A DNA stretch of 64,000 bases from Pseudonocardia halophobica (GTDB lineage: Bacteria; Actinomycetota; Actinomycetes; Mycobacteriales; Pseudonocardiaceae), in contig NZ_BSFQ01000021.1 of the NCBI RefSeq assembly GCF_027922425.1, forward strand, positions 1 to 64,000, given 5' to 3'. The stretch's first letter is position 1. Every line of letters begins with the position of its first letter. This document shows, piece after piece, positions 26,550-38,583 of this stretch. Made by a program: the position numbers and the translations under genes. The notes beneath the pieces were generated by a model. It made no database searches, was not told the DNA's origin, and worked only from the letters and a program-made list of their open reading frames with translations.

Positions 26550-27689
26550 GTGGACTTCGCCGAGAGCGACGAGCACCGCGACCTGCGGGCGGCGGTCGGG
26601 GCCGTCGCGGCGCCCTACGGGGGCGCGTACTACGTCGAGCACGCCCGCGCGGGCACCGAGTGCACCGAGCTGTGGCACGCCCTCGGCGACTCCGGCTTCG
26701 CCGGGGTCAACGTGCCGGAGGAGTACGGCGGGGGTGGCGGTGGCCTCGTCGAGCTCGCGCTGGTGTGCGAGGAGATCGCGGCGCAGGGCGCGCCGATCCT
26801 CCTGCTGCTGGTCACGCACGCGATCTCGGCCGAGGTGATCGCCGAGTACGGCACCGAGGAGCAGCGCAAGGAGTGGCTGCCCGGGCTCGCGAGCGGCCGG
26901 CAGAAGGTGGTCTTCGCGATCACCGAGCCCGACGCCGGGTCCAACACCCACAAGCTCTCGACGCGGGCGCGCCGGGTGGGGGACGAGTGGGTCGTGACCG
27001 GCGAGAAGTACTACATCTCCGGCGTCGACACGGCCGAGGCGCTGCTGCTGGTCGCCCGCACCGGCGACGAGGGGCAGCTGTCCCTGTTCCTGGTGCCCAC
27101 GGACACGCCCGGCCTGCAGAAGACCGTGCTGCCGGTCGACGTCATGCTCCCGGAGAGGCAGTTCACGCTGCACTTCGACGAGGTCCGGCTGCCGGCGTCG
27201 GCGCTGGTCGGCGCGGAGGGCCAGGGCTTCCGGCAGGTCTTCCACGGGCTCAACCCGGAGCGGATCACCGGCGCCGCGCTCTGCGTCGGCATCGCGCGCT
27301 ACGTCCTGGACCGCGCCGCGCGGTACGCGCAGGACCGGCAGGTGTGGGACCGGCCGATCGGCGCGCACCAGGGCGTCGCGCACCCGCTGGCCAAGGCGAA
27401 GATCGAGACCGAGCTGGCCGCGCTGATGACCCGCAAGGCCGCCTGGCTGCACCAGAACGGACTGCCGGCGGGCGAGGCGTCGAACATGGCGAAGTACGCG
27501 GCGGCCGAGGCCGCGCTGGCCGCGTGCGACGCCGCGATGCAGACCCACGGCGGCAACGGCGTGGCGCAGGAGTTCGGACTGCTGCCGTACTGGGGGCTGG
27601 CCCGGCTGCTGCGGATCGCCCCGGTGAACCGGGAGATGATCCTCAACTTCGTGGCCCAGCACAGCCTGGGCCTCCCGCGGTCCTACTGA
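26550..27689 (+). CDS. Acyl-CoA dehydrogenase (AtuD-like position)
   Basis: A 379-residue enzyme from GTG 26,550 with GGAG upstream. VPEEYGGGGGGLVELALVCE, FAITEPDAGSNTHKLST and MQTHGGNGVAQEFGLL are the family landmarks. The C-terminus IAPVNREMILNFVAQHSLGL-PRSY closely matches the 22,876 paralogue, including absence of the usual catalytic-Glu segment. First gene of the rightward eight-gene operon; it introduces the double bond needed for carboxylation. Confidence 0.92.
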   Translation: MDFAESDEHRDLRAAVGAVAAPYGGAYYVEHARAGTECTELWHALGDSGFAGVNVPEEYGGGGGGLVELALVCEEIAAQGAPILLLLVTHAISAEVIAEYGTEEQRKEWLPGLASGRQKVVFAITEPDAGSNTHKLSTRARRVGDEWVVTGEKYYISGVDTAEALLLVARTGDEGQLSLFLVPTDTPGLQKTVLPVDVMLPERQFTLHFDEVRLPASALVGAEGQGFRQVFHGLNPERITGAALCVGIARYVLDRAARYAQDRQVWDRPIGAHQGVAHPLAKAKIETELAALMTRKAAWLHQNGLPAGEASNMAKYAAAEAALAACDAAMQTHGGNGVAQEFGLLPYWGLARLLRIAPVNREMILNFVAQHSLGLPRSY

Positions 27690-27698
27690 GGAGCGCCC

Positions 27699-29227
27699 GT
27701 GACCACCAATCTGATCCATCGGGTCAACGTCGGCGACGCGCTGACCCGGTCCGCCTTCGCCCGTCCCGACCACCCCGCCGTGGTGGACGGGGACCGCCGC
27801 TGGACCTACGCCGAGCTCGACGCCTGGGTGAACCGGCTGGCCCGCGGCCTGCGGGACCGCGGCTACCGGGTCGGCGACGCGCTGGCCCTGGCCTCGGCGA
27901 ACAGCGCCGAGTTCCTCGCCGTGTACTACGCCTGCGCCAAGGCCGGTGTGGTGTGCGTGCCGATCAACCTGGGCTGGCGGCCGCCCGAGGTCGCGTACGT
28001 GCTCGACCACTCGCGGGCGCGGGGGATCGTGGTGGAGAGCGGGCTGCTGGCCGGCCTCGCCGAGCTCGACCTGCCCGAGACGGTCGTCGTCGGGGACGGC
28101 CCGACCACCCTCGCCGACCTCGAGTCCGCCGACGGCTCCCCGGTCGAGGTGGAGATCCCCGACCGCGCGCCGCTGAGCTACCTCTACACGTCGGGGACGA
28201 CGTCGTTCCCCAAGGGCGTGGTGGGCACGCACCTGGCGATCCACCTCGAGTCGATGTCCGCCGCGCTCGACTCCGGCTGGACGACCGCGGACCGCTTCCT
28301 CGCGATGATGCCGATGTTCCACACGGCCCAGCTCAATGCCTTCTGCACGCCGGCGGTCACGGTCGGCGCCACGATCCACGTGCACCGCGGCTTCGAGCCC
28401 GAGCGGTTCCTCGACACCGTCGAGTGCGAGAAGATCACCCAGGTGTTCGGGCTGCCGATGATGTACCGCGCGGCGCTGGAGCACCCGTCGTTCGGCTCCC
28501 GGGACCTGTCCTCGCTCAGGCGGGCCGTGTACGCCATGGCGCCGATGCCGGAGGCGCAGATCAAGGCCTGCCTCGACGGCTTCGGCTGCGACTTCGCGCT
28601 GCTGTTCGGCCAGACCGAGATGTCGCCGATCACCACGCTGTTCCGCCCGGAGCACCAGCTCACCCACGTCGGCGCCGTCGGCACGCCGCTGACCGGGGTC
28701 CAGGTCGCGATCATGGGTCCGGACGGTGCGCTGCTCCCGCCCGGCGAGCAGGGCGAGATCGTCTACCGCGGGCCGTCCACCATGCAGGAGTACCTGCGCG
28801 ACCCGGAGGCGACCGCGGAGGCGTTCCGGCACGGCTGGTTCCACTCCGGCGACGTCGGGCGCTTCGGCGAGGACGGCGTGCTCTGGTTCGCCGACCGCTC
28901 CAAGGACGTGATCAAGACCGGCGGCGAGAACGTCGCGTCGATCGAGGTGGAGCGGGCGGTGTACGACGCCGAGCCGAAGGTCGCCGAGGTCGTGGTGGTC
29001 GGGCTGCCGCACGAGCGGTGGAGCGAGGCGATCACCGCCGTCGTGGTGCCGAAGCCGGGGGAGACGGTCGACCCGGAGGCGCTGCGGGTCGCCCTCAAGG
29101 ACCGGCTCGACGGCTACAAGGTGCCCAAGTCCGTGATCGTCGTCGACGAGCTGCCGCGGACCTCCACCGGGAAGATCCAGAAGAACGTCGTCCGCGAGAG
29201 CTTCGCGGACCACTACGGGGGACGCTG

Positions 29228-29228
<1 letters not shown>
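27699..29228 (+). CDS. AMP-forming acyl-CoA ligase (AtuH-like position)
   Basis: A 509-residue ANL enzyme from GTG behind GAGGAG. P-loop TSGTTSFPKGVVGTH, A5 LFGQTEMSP, hinge KDVIKTGGENVAS, catalytic Lys in RTSTGKIQKNVVR. Its stop overlaps the next start (TGATG). Likely activates the acid that the operon degrades. Confidence 0.92.
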
Positions 29229-30822
<1,594 letters not shown>

Positions 30823-30826
<4 letters not shown>

Positions 30827-32814
30827 GCGCCCCCATGTCAACCAGCAGAATCCAGAAGTTGTTGGTGGCCAACCGCGGGGAGATCGCCGCCCGCGTCATA
30901 CGCACCGCCCACGCCCTCGGCATCGCCACCGTGGCCGTGTACTCCGACCCCGATGCGGACGCCCCGTTCGTCCGGCTCGCCGACGAGGCGGTACGCCTTC
31001 CCGGCGCGTCCTCGTCGGAGACCTACCTGCGCGGCGACCTGGTGATCGAGGCGGCCCGCGCGACGGGTGCGGACGCGGTCCACCCCGGCTACGGGTTCCT
31101 GTCGGAGAACGCCGGGTTCGCCCGGGACTGCGCCGCGGCCGGGCTGACCTTCGTCGGGCCCTCGCCGGAGGCCATCGCCTCGATGGGCTCGAAGCTCGAG
31201 GCCAAGGCGCTCATGGACAAGGCGGGCGTGCCGGTCCTTCCCGGGGCGACGGTGGACGAACTCTCCGACCTGAGCGCGATCGCCGCCGACATCGGGTTCC
31301 CCGTGCTGGTCAAGGCCGCGTTCGGCGGCGGCGGCCGCGGCATGCGCGTCGTCCACGACCCGGCGGAGCTGGCCGACGCAGTGGCGGGCGCGCGGCGGGA
31401 GGCGGCGTCGGCGTTCGGCGACGGGACCGTGTTCCTGGAGCGGTTCGTCGTCGACCCCCGGCACGTCGAGGTGCAGATCGTCGGGGACACCCACGGCGAG
31501 GTCGTGCACGTGTTCGAGCGCGAGTGCTCGATCCAGCGGCGCTACCAGAAGATCGTGGAGGAGAGCCCGTCCCCGGCGGTCGACGACGCGCTGCGCGCCG
31601 AGCTCGGTGCCGCTGCGGTCGCCGCCGGGAAGGCGATCGGCTACACCGGCGCCGGGACCGTCGAGTTCGTCCTCGACCAGGACGGGAGGTTCTTCTTCCT
31701 CGAGGTCAACACCCGGCTGCAGGTGGAGCACCCCGTCACCGAGCTGGTCACCGGCCTGGACCTGGTGGCGCTGCAGTTGCGGGTGGCCGAGGGCGAGCCG
31801 TTGCCGCCGGAGGTGACCGGCGCCGTCCTCGACGGGCACGCGATCGAGGTGCGGCTCTACGCCGAGGACGTCCCCGCGGGGTTCCTGCCCGCCACCGGCA
31901 CCCTGCACCGCTTCCGCATCCCGGAGCTGCCCGGCGTCCGGCTGGACACCGGGGTCGAGGACGGCTCCGTCGTCAGCCCGCACTACGACCCCATGCTCGC
32001 CAAGGTGATCGCCCACAGCCGCACCCGCGCCGAGGCCGCCCGCACCCTGGCGCGGGCGTTGCAGCGGGCGGAGATCCACGGCGTCACGACCAACCGGGAC
32101 CTGCTCGTCGACATCCTCCGCGAGCCCGAGTTCCTCGCCGGCGGCACCGACACCGGCTACCTGACCAGGCACTCCGTGCTCGTGAGTGGCGATCGTCGCT
32201 CTGGCGACCATCGCCACTCACAGGCCCTTGCGGCGGCTCTCGCGAGCCAGGCGGCGAACCGGGGCGAGGCGCGGGTGCTGGGCGGGCTCCCGAGCGGGTG
32301 GCGGAACGTCGGCGGGATGCCGCAGCGGGTGGCCTACAGCCTGCGTGAGGAGACGCTGGAGGTCGCGTACACGTTCCGGCGGGGTGGGTTGACGGCCTCG
32401 GTGAACGGCGAGCGGCTCGCGGTGCGCCTCCTCGCCGCGACGCCCGAGGCCGTCGAGCTGGAGGTCGACGGGGTGCGGCGCCGGTACGCCGTGCACCGCG
32501 TACCCGGCTGGTCCTTCGTCGACGGGCCGGACGGGTCCGCCGCCCTCGCCGAGGTGCCCCGCTTCGCCGACCCCGACGCCGTCGCCCACGCCGGGTCGCT
32601 GCTCGCCCCGATGCCGGGCGGCGTGGTCCGGGTGCTCGCGGCCCCCGGCGACACCGTCTCGGCCGGTCAGGCCCTCGTCGTCCTCGAGGCGATGAAGATG
32701 GAGCACACCGTCGCCGCACCCGTCGACGGCGTGGTCGGCGAGGTCCACGTGGGGCCCGGCGACCAGGTGGAGACGGGCCGGGTGCTGGCCGTGGTCGAGG
32801 AGGAGGCGTCGTGA
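30823..32814 (+). CDS. Acyl-CoA carboxylase, biotin carboxylase/BCCP (alpha) subunit
   Basis: A 663-residue protein, GTGA-coupled to the beta subunit. ATP-grasp biotin carboxylase occupies about residues 8-450 (KLLVANRGEIAARVIRTAHA, FGGGGRGMRVV, EVNTRLQVEHPVTE). The C-terminal biotinyl domain carries LEAMKMEHTVAAP with Lys about 625. A 40-bp palindrome is inserted in frame at 32,182-32,221, adding VSGDRRSGDHRHS to the linker after the carboxylase domain. A downstream ATG at 30,835 is an alternative start. Confidence 0.93.
32182..32221. repeat. 40-bp palindromic repeat inside a coding sequence
   Basis: Two 18-nt arms, GTGAGTGGCGATCGTCGC and GCGACCATCGCCACTCAC, pair with one mismatch around a TCTG loop. 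The same palindrome recurs at 43,584-43,621. Here it lies in frame inside the biotin carboxylase gene. Confidence 0.85.
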
Positions 32815-34328
32815 ACATCGCCGGGCTGCTGCGGCGCGCCGCGGCCGACCACGCGGGCCAGATCGCCCTCCGGCTCGACGACACCGAGATCGGGTACGCC
32901 CAGTTCGCCGAACGCGGCGGCCGGTTCGCCGCCTACCTGCGCGCGACCGGGGTCGAGCCCGGCGAGCGGATCGGCTTCTTCCTGCCCAACTGCCTGGAGT
33001 ACCTGATCGGGCTGCTCGGCACCTGGCAGGCCGGCGCGGTCGGCGTCCCGCTCAACCACCTGTTCCCCGACGCGCCGCTGCGGCACGCGATCGAGGACTC
33101 GGGGGTGACCCGGCTCGTCGCCCCGCCCGGCGAGGTCGAGCGGCTGAAGACCGTGCTCGGCGGAGGCGGCCCGGAGATCCTCACCACCGGCCCGGACGGC
33201 GGTTTCGCCCGGGTCCTGGCCGCGCACGAGCCGGTCCACGACGTGGTGCCGCGGCTGGACCGGGACGACGCGCTGCTCATGTACACGTCCGGCTCGACGG
33301 GTGTGCCCAAGGGCGTGCGGCAGACCCACCGCAACACCACCGCCCAGGTCGACGGCGTGATCGACCTCTACGAGCTCACCGCGGCCGACCACGTGCTCAA
33401 CTGCATGCCGCTGTTCCACGTCGGCGGGCTGCAGCTGGCGAGCCTGCCGATCCTGCTGCGCGGCGGGCAGATCACGTTCATGCCGCGCTGGGACGTCACC
33501 GTCTGGCTCGACCTCGCGCAGCGGCTGCGGCCCACCTACGGCGGCCTGATCTCCACGATGATGATCGACGTCGGCAACCGGACCGCCGCGAACCCCGTCG
33601 TCCTCGACTCCTTCCGGATCTGCATGTTCGGCGGCTCCCGCACGCCCACGGCGGCGATCGAGCGGCTGGAGGCGGGCACCGGGATCCGGGGCGTCGAGAT
33701 CTACGGGCAGACCGAGCAGAGCGGGCTCGTGGTGTCCTACGCGCCCGGCGACCCGCGGCGCCCCGACTCGATGGGCAAGCCGTTGGAGCAGGTCGTGCGG
33801 ACCCGGCTCGTTCGGGTGGGCGGGGCCGACGACCCAGCCGGCGGGCCCGACCTGCGGCCCGGCGACGAGGGCGTCGGCGAGCTGTGGGTGCAGGGCGACG
33901 CGGTGACGCCGGGGTACTGGGGGATCGAGGCCCCGGAGAAGTGGTCGGACGGCTGGTTCCGCACCGGCGACCTCATGTCCGCCGACGCCGACGGCTACCT
34001 GTACTACGTGGACCGGATCGACGACATGATCGTCTCCGGCGGCGAGAACGTGTTCCCGCAGATGGTCGAGGAGCACCTCGCCGACCACCCCGACCTGGCC
34101 GAGGTGGCGGTGATCGGCACGGCCCACGAGCGCTGGGTGGAGCAGGTGACCGCGGTCGTCGTCCCGACGCGGCCGGACGTGACCGCCGAGCAGATCGCCG
34201 AGTGGTGCGCCACCAACCCCGACCTGCGCGGCATGCACAAGCCCCGGCGGATCGAGATCGTCGACGCCCTGCCGCGCACCGGCAGCGGCAAGCTGAACCG
34301 CCCCGAGCTGAGGAAGAGGTTCCCGTGA
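32811..34328 (+). CDS. AMP-forming acyl-CoA ligase
   Basis: A 505-residue ANL enzyme, GTGA-coupled. P-loop TSGSTGVPKGVRQTH, A5 IYGQTEQSG, hinge DDMIVSGGENVFP, catalytic Lys in RTGSGKLNRPELR. Second ligase of this operon and the fourth in the island. Its presence suggests either a second acid intermediate or two input substrates. Confidence 0.92.
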   Translation: MNIAGLLRRAAADHAGQIALRLDDTEIGYAQFAERGGRFAAYLRATGVEPGERIGFFLPNCLEYLIGLLGTWQAGAVGVPLNHLFPDAPLRHAIEDSGVTRLVAPPGEVERLKTVLGGGGPEILTTGPDGGFARVLAAHEPVHDVVPRLDRDDALLMYTSGSTGVPKGVRQTHRNTTAQVDGVIDLYELTAADHVLNCMPLFHVGGLQLASLPILLRGGQITFMPRWDVTVWLDLAQRLRPTYGGLISTMMIDVGNRTAANPVVLDSFRICMFGGSRTPTAAIERLEAGTGIRGVEIYGQTEQSGLVVSYAPGDPRRPDSMGKPLEQVVRTRLVRVGGADDPAGGPDLRPGDEGVGELWVQGDAVTPGYWGIEAPEKWSDGWFRTGDLMSADADGYLYYVDRIDDMIVSGGENVFPQMVEEHLADHPDLAEVAVIGTAHERWVEQVTAVVVPTRPDVTAEQIAEWCATNPDLRGMHKPRRIEIVDALPRTGSGKLNRPELRKRFP

Positions 34329-35101
34329 GCGAGACCCTGACCGACGTCGTGACCTACGAGGTCGTCGACGGGATCGCCTGGCTCACCATCGACCGGCCCG
34401 AGGCGCGCAACGCGCTGAGCAAGGCGGTCCGCGACGGGCTGTGGGAGGGCACGCACCGGTTCGTCGCCGACGACTCCGCCGCCGTCCTCGTGCTGACCGG
34501 CGCCGGCGACAAGGCCTTCTGCGCCGGCGGCGACCTGAAGGAGATGGCGGAGACCTCGCTGGAGATCCCGCCGCCGGACTTCCTGCCGCAGTTCGGGCGC
34601 AACGTCGAGGTGCCGAAGCCGACGATCGCGGCGGTCAACGGGGTGGCCTACGCCGGCGGGTTCCTGCTGGCCCAGCAGTGCGACCTGGTCGTGGCCGCCG
34701 AGCACGCCCGGTTCGCCGTCACCGAGGTGAAGGTGGGCCGGGGCTCGCCGTGGGCCGCGCCGCTGTCCTGGCTGGTCCCGCCGCGCGTCGCGCTGGAGAT
34801 CCTGCTGACCGGCGACCCCCTCGACGCGGCCCGGGCCCGCGAGGTCGGCCTGGTCAACCAGGTGGTGCCGGGAGGAGAGTTGCGGGCGCGCACGCAGGAG
34901 CTCGCCCGGCGGATCGCGGCCAACGCGCCGCTGTCCGTGCGGGCCGCGAAGCGCACGGCGTACCTCTCCGCGGAGTGCACCCGCGCGGAGGCGTACGACC
35001 GGGCGGAGGAGATCTGGGCGCCGGTCTACCGGTCGGAGGACGCCCAGGAGGGGCCCGCCGCGTTCCGCGACAAGCGGACCCCGGTGTGGAAGGGGAGATA
35101 G
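34325..35101 (+). CDS. Enoyl-CoA hydratase/isomerase (AtuE-like position)
   Basis: A 258-residue crotonase-fold protein, GTGA-coupled. The oxyanion-hole segments are GAGDKAFCAGGDLKEM and VNGVAYAGGFLLAQQCDLVV. The second catalytic Glu position reads VGRGSPWAAPLSW, so active-site acids differ from classical hydratase and the reaction could be hydration, isomerisation or lyase chemistry. Confidence 0.9.
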   Translation: MSETLTDVVTYEVVDGIAWLTIDRPEARNALSKAVRDGLWEGTHRFVADDSAAVLVLTGAGDKAFCAGGDLKEMAETSLEIPPPDFLPQFGRNVEVPKPTIAAVNGVAYAGGFLLAQQCDLVVAAEHARFAVTEVKVGRGSPWAAPLSWLVPPRVALEILLTGDPLDAARAREVGLVNQVVPGGELRARTQELARRIAANAPLSVRAAKRTAYLSAECTRAEAYDRAEEIWAPVYRSEDAQEGPAAFRDKRTPVWKGR

Positions 35102-35103
35102 CG

Positions 35104-35910
35104 ATGCCCGTCTCGATGACCGCGCTGGCGGACGACCTCGCCGCCGAGTCCGCGGAGCTGCGCGCGATCCTGGCGCCGCTGGACCACCACGGCTGGGCCC
35201 GCGACACCCCGGCCGAGGGGTGGACCATCGCCGACCAGGTGTCCCACCTGGCCTACTTCGACGACGTCGCGCTGCAGTCCGCCACGGACCCCGAGGCGTT
35301 CCGCGCCGAGCTGGAGCGGATCGAGACCGAGGGCGGCGTGAACCCCGACGCGGTGGCGGCCCGGTTCCGCGACCTGTCCGGCGGCGAGCTGCTGCGCTGG
35401 TTCGACCTGTCCCGGGAGCGGCTGATCGACGCGTTCCGGGGCCTGGACCCCGGGCTGCGGGTGCCGTGGTTCGGGCCGCCGATGAGCGCCGCGTCGTCGC
35501 TCACCGCCCGGATCATGGAGACCTGGGCGCACGGGCAGGACGTGGCCGACGCCCTCGGCATGGTCCGCGAGCCCAGCGCCCGGCTGCGGCACGTGGCCCA
35601 CATCGGGGTCGGGGCGCGGGCGTTCAGCTACGCGCTGCACGGCCGCGAGCTGCCGGCCGCGCCGATCCGGGTGGAGCTCGACGCGCCGGACGGCTCGCTG
35701 TGGACCTGGGGGCCGGAGGACGCTGCGGACCGGATCACCGGGACCGCCCTGGACTTCGCCCTGCTCATCACGCAGCGGCGGCACCGGGACGACCTCGCGC
35801 TCGTCGTGACCGGCCCGGCCGCGGAGGAGTGGGTGGCGATCGGCCAGGCCTTCGCCGGCGAGCCCGGGACGGGCCGCGAGCCCGGACTGTTCGTGGGAGG
35901 TTCTGCATGA
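35104..35910 (+). CDS. TIGR03084-like DinB/maleylpyruvate-isomerase-fold protein
   Basis: A 268-residue protein with the DinB-type metal-binding helical N-domain: TIADQVSHLAYFDD (first His) and METWAHGQDVADALGM (second His region). It fits the TIGR03084 family often found beside AtuA in actinobacteria. Function unknown; possibly mycothiol-dependent. Starts 2 bp after the hydratase stop. Confidence 0.8.
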   Translation: MPVSMTALADDLAAESAELRAILAPLDHHGWARDTPAEGWTIADQVSHLAYFDDVALQSATDPEAFRAELERIETEGGVNPDAVAARFRDLSGGELLRWFDLSRERLIDAFRGLDPGLRVPWFGPPMSAASSLTARIMETWAHGQDVADALGMVREPSARLRHVAHIGVGARAFSYALHGRELPAAPIRVELDAPDGSLWTWGPEDAADRITGTALDFALLITQRRHRDDLALVVTGPAAEEWVAIGQAFAGEPGTGREPGLFVGGSA

Positions 35911-37652
35911 CCGGCGGCATCACCCCGGCCGAGAGCGACCGGCCGATCCGCATCGGGAACTGCTCGGGCTTCTACGGGGACCGGCTGCGGGCGGCGCGCG
36001 AGATGGTCGAGGGCGGGCCGATCGACGTCCTGTGCGGGGACTACCTCGCCGAGCTGACGATGCTGATCCTGGCCAAGGCGCAGGCCAAGGACCCCGCCGC
36101 GGGCTACGCGCGGACCTTCCTGACGCAGATGGAGGACGTCCTCGGGACCTGCCTCGAGAAGGGGATCAAGGTCGTCTCGAACGCCGGCGGGCTCAACCCG
36201 GCCGGCCTGGCCGCGGCGATCGAGGCGCTCGGCACCGACGCCAAGGTCGCGTACGTCGAGGGCGACGACCTGCGCGGATCGCTGGGCGCGATCGACCCGC
36301 CGGTGGACGGCAAGCCGGTGTCCGCCAACGCCTACCTGGGCGGCTGGGGCATCGCCGAGGCGCTCGCGGCCGGGGCGGACGTCGTGGTCACGGGCCGGGT
36401 CACGGACGCGTCGCTCGTCGTCGGGCCGGCGGCGTGGTGGCACGGCTGGGACCGGGAGGACTTCGACGCCCTGGCCGGCGCGGTGGTCGCCGGGCACGTG
36501 ATCGAGTGCGGGCCCCAGGCCACCGGCGGCAACTACGCGTTCCTCGACGAGATCACCGACCGCCGCTACCCGGGCTTCCCGATCGCCGAGGTCGCCGTCG
36601 ACGGCTCGTCGGTGATCACCAAGCACCCCGGGACCGGCGGGCTGGTCTCGGTCGGCACGGTCACCGCGCAGCTGCTCTACGAGATCGCGGCGCCCGCCTA
36701 CCTCGGCCCGGACTGCACCACGCACTTCGACACGATCCGGCTGGAGGCCGACGGCGAGCACCGGGTCGCGATCTCCGGCGTCCGCGGGAGCGCGCCACCG
36801 CCCACGTTGAAGGTCGCGCTCAACGACGCCGGCGGCTACCGCAACACGATGACGCTCGTGCTCACCGGCCTGGACATCGAGGCCAAGGCGGCGTTCGCGG
36901 AGGAGCTGCTGTTCGACGTCCTCGGCGGGCGGGGGCGGTTCGCCGAGGTCGACGTCCGGCTGCTGCGGTTCGACACCCCCGACGCCCCGGCCAACGAGCG
37001 GGCCACGGCGCACCTGCGGATCACCGTCAAGGACCCCGACCCGCGCACGGTCGGCCGGGCCTTCTCCAACGCCACGATGGAGCTGGCCCTGGGCGGGTAC
37101 GCGGGCTTCCACACGACCACGCCGCCGAGCGCCGAGTCCGCCTACGGCGTGTACCGGCCGGCCGCCGTGCCGCGGGAGGCCGTCACGCACACCGTCGTCC
37201 TGCCCGGCGGGAAGCGGCGCGTGGTCGCGGACCCGCCGGTGGCGACGGCGGGCACCGGACCAGCCGCCGGGTCCTCGACCCCAGCAGAGAGTGAACACAG
37301 CCGACCCGGCGGCCCCACGCGACCGGCGCCCCTCGGCACCGTCTGCGGGGCGCGGTCCGGCGACAAGGGCGGCGACGCGAACATCGGCGTCTGGACCCGC
37401 AGCGACGAGGCCTACGCCTGGCTGCGGGCGTTCCTCACACCGGACAAGGCCCGGGAGCTGCTCGGACCGGAGGCCGCGGAGCTGCCGATCGACGTGCACC
37501 CCCTGCCGAACCTGCGGGCGCTCAACGTCGTGGTGCACGGGATCCTCGGCGAGGGCGTGGCCTCCTCCACCCGGCCGGACCCGCAGGCCAAGGGCCTGGG
37601 GGAGTACCTGCGCAGCAGGGTCGTCGAGATCCCGGAGGCGCTGCTCGGGTAG
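35907..37652 (+). CDS. AtuA-like DUF1446 protein with C-terminal AtuA ferredoxin-fold domain
   Basis: A 581-residue protein, ATGA-coupled. The DUF1446 domain covers about residues 15-445 (IRIGNCSGFYGDRLRAAREM, VVSNAGGLNPAGLA, VVVTGRVTDASLVVGPAAWW). A Pro/Ser/Gly linker follows, then the small AtuA-like domain (GTVCGARSGDKGGDANIGVW, PLPNLRALNVVVHGILG). In pseudomonads AtuA is required for acyclic terpene utilisation, though its reaction is unknown. It closes the operon. Identification of the family is firm; terpene use is inference. Confidence 0.88.
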   Translation: MTGGITPAESDRPIRIGNCSGFYGDRLRAAREMVEGGPIDVLCGDYLAELTMLILAKAQAKDPAAGYARTFLTQMEDVLGTCLEKGIKVVSNAGGLNPAGLAAAIEALGTDAKVAYVEGDDLRGSLGAIDPPVDGKPVSANAYLGGWGIAEALAAGADVVVTGRVTDASLVVGPAAWWHGWDREDFDALAGAVVAGHVIECGPQATGGNYAFLDEITDRRYPGFPIAEVAVDGSSVITKHPGTGGLVSVGTVTAQLLYEIAAPAYLGPDCTTHFDTIRLEADGEHRVAISGVRGSAPPPTLKVALNDAGGYRNTMTLVLTGLDIEAKAAFAEELLFDVLGGRGRFAEVDVRLLRFDTPDAPANERATAHLRITVKDPDPRTVGRAFSNATMELALGGYAGFHTTTPPSAESAYGVYRPAAVPREAVTHTVVLPGGKRRVVADPPVATAGTGPAAGSSTPAESEHSRPGGPTRPAPLGTVCGARSGDKGGDANIGVWTRSDEAYAWLRAFLTPDKARELLGPEAAELPIDVHPLPNLRALNVVVHGILGEGVASSTRPDPQAKGLGEYLRSRVVEIPEALLG

Positions 37653-37665
37653 GCCAGCTCGTCGG

Positions 37666-38499
37666 TCAGGGGTGGGCCGGCACCGGGTCGCCGGCACGTC
37701 CCGGGACGGCGTCGGGCGCGGTGACCTCGAGGATCGTGCGGACCACCAGCGCCGGGTCGTCGTACATCGGCACGTGCCCCACGCCGGGCAGCCGGACGCG
37801 CTGCGCCGCCGGGAACAGGGCGCGGAAGCGCTCGGCGTAGCGCGGGGCGGGCAGCAGCCGATCCTGCGCGGACCAGGCGATCCGCACCGGCACGTCCGGG
37901 GCGGGCACGGTGAAGTGGTAGTCGATCGCCGAGCGCAGCAGCGGGCGCAGGAAGCGGCAGCGGGCGTTGTCGCGCAGGAAGGCGGCGGCCTCGGCGGGCT
38001 CCAGCCGGTCGCCGTGCTCCACACCGAGCCGCAGCAACGCCTTGCGTGCGGGCGCGAGCCGCACGGCCCGGTCCAGGTGCCGCTCGGTGCGCCGGGCGAG
38101 GTCGTGCGCCGGCACCAGCAGCCGCCAGACCCGGTGGACCTCGTCGCTGTCCGGCAGCCAGCCACCCGCCGGGGACAGTGCGACCACCGAGAGCGCCCGG
38201 CCACGGGCGGCCAGCTCGAGGGCCAGCCAGCCGCCGAGCGAGTTGCCCACCAGGTGTGCCTGCGCGATCCCGGCCGCGTCGAGGGCCGCCTCCACGCCGT
38301 CGACCAGCGCGGGGACGGTCGGGCGCACCCGCACCGGGAAGATCTCGCCGCCGACGTGGCCGCGCAGGGCGACCGTCCGGACGTCGTGCCGGGCCCGCAG
38401 GCCGGGCAGCACGCGGTCCCAGGCGTGCACGCTGCCGCCGAGCCCGTGCAGGCACACCAGGGGCTCGCGAACGGGCTCGCGGGCGTGCGGGTCGGCCAT
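37666..38499 (-). CDS. Alpha/beta hydrolase
   Basis: A 277-residue hydrolase from ATG 38,497-38,499 behind GGAGGAG. Oxyanion segment LVCLHGLGGSVHAWD, nucleophile elbow GNSLGGWLA, acid in SAQDRLLP and catalytic His in LPGVGHVPMYDDP. It converges on the AtuA gene. Substrate unknown; C-C bond hydrolases and lactonases look similar. Confidence 0.88.
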   Translation of the reverse strand: MADPHAREPVREPLVCLHGLGGSVHAWDRVLPGLRARHDVRTVALRGHVGGEIFPVRVRPTVPALVDGVEAALDAAGIAQAHLVGNSLGGWLALELAARGRALSVVALSPAGGWLPDSDEVHRVWRLLVPAHDLARRTERHLDRAVRLAPARKALLRLGVEHGDRLEPAEAAAFLRDNARCRFLRPLLRSAIDYHFTVPAPDVPVRIAWSAQDRLLPAPRYAERFRALFPAAQRVRLPGVGHVPMYDDPALVVRTILEVTAPDAVPGRAGDPVPAHP

Positions 38500-38583
38500 C
38501 CGGGCTCCTCCGTCGTCAGGTGAACGACAGGGGAATCGCCGCAACGGCCGGGAATGTCACACGCCGGGCCGGATCCCGGCCGA

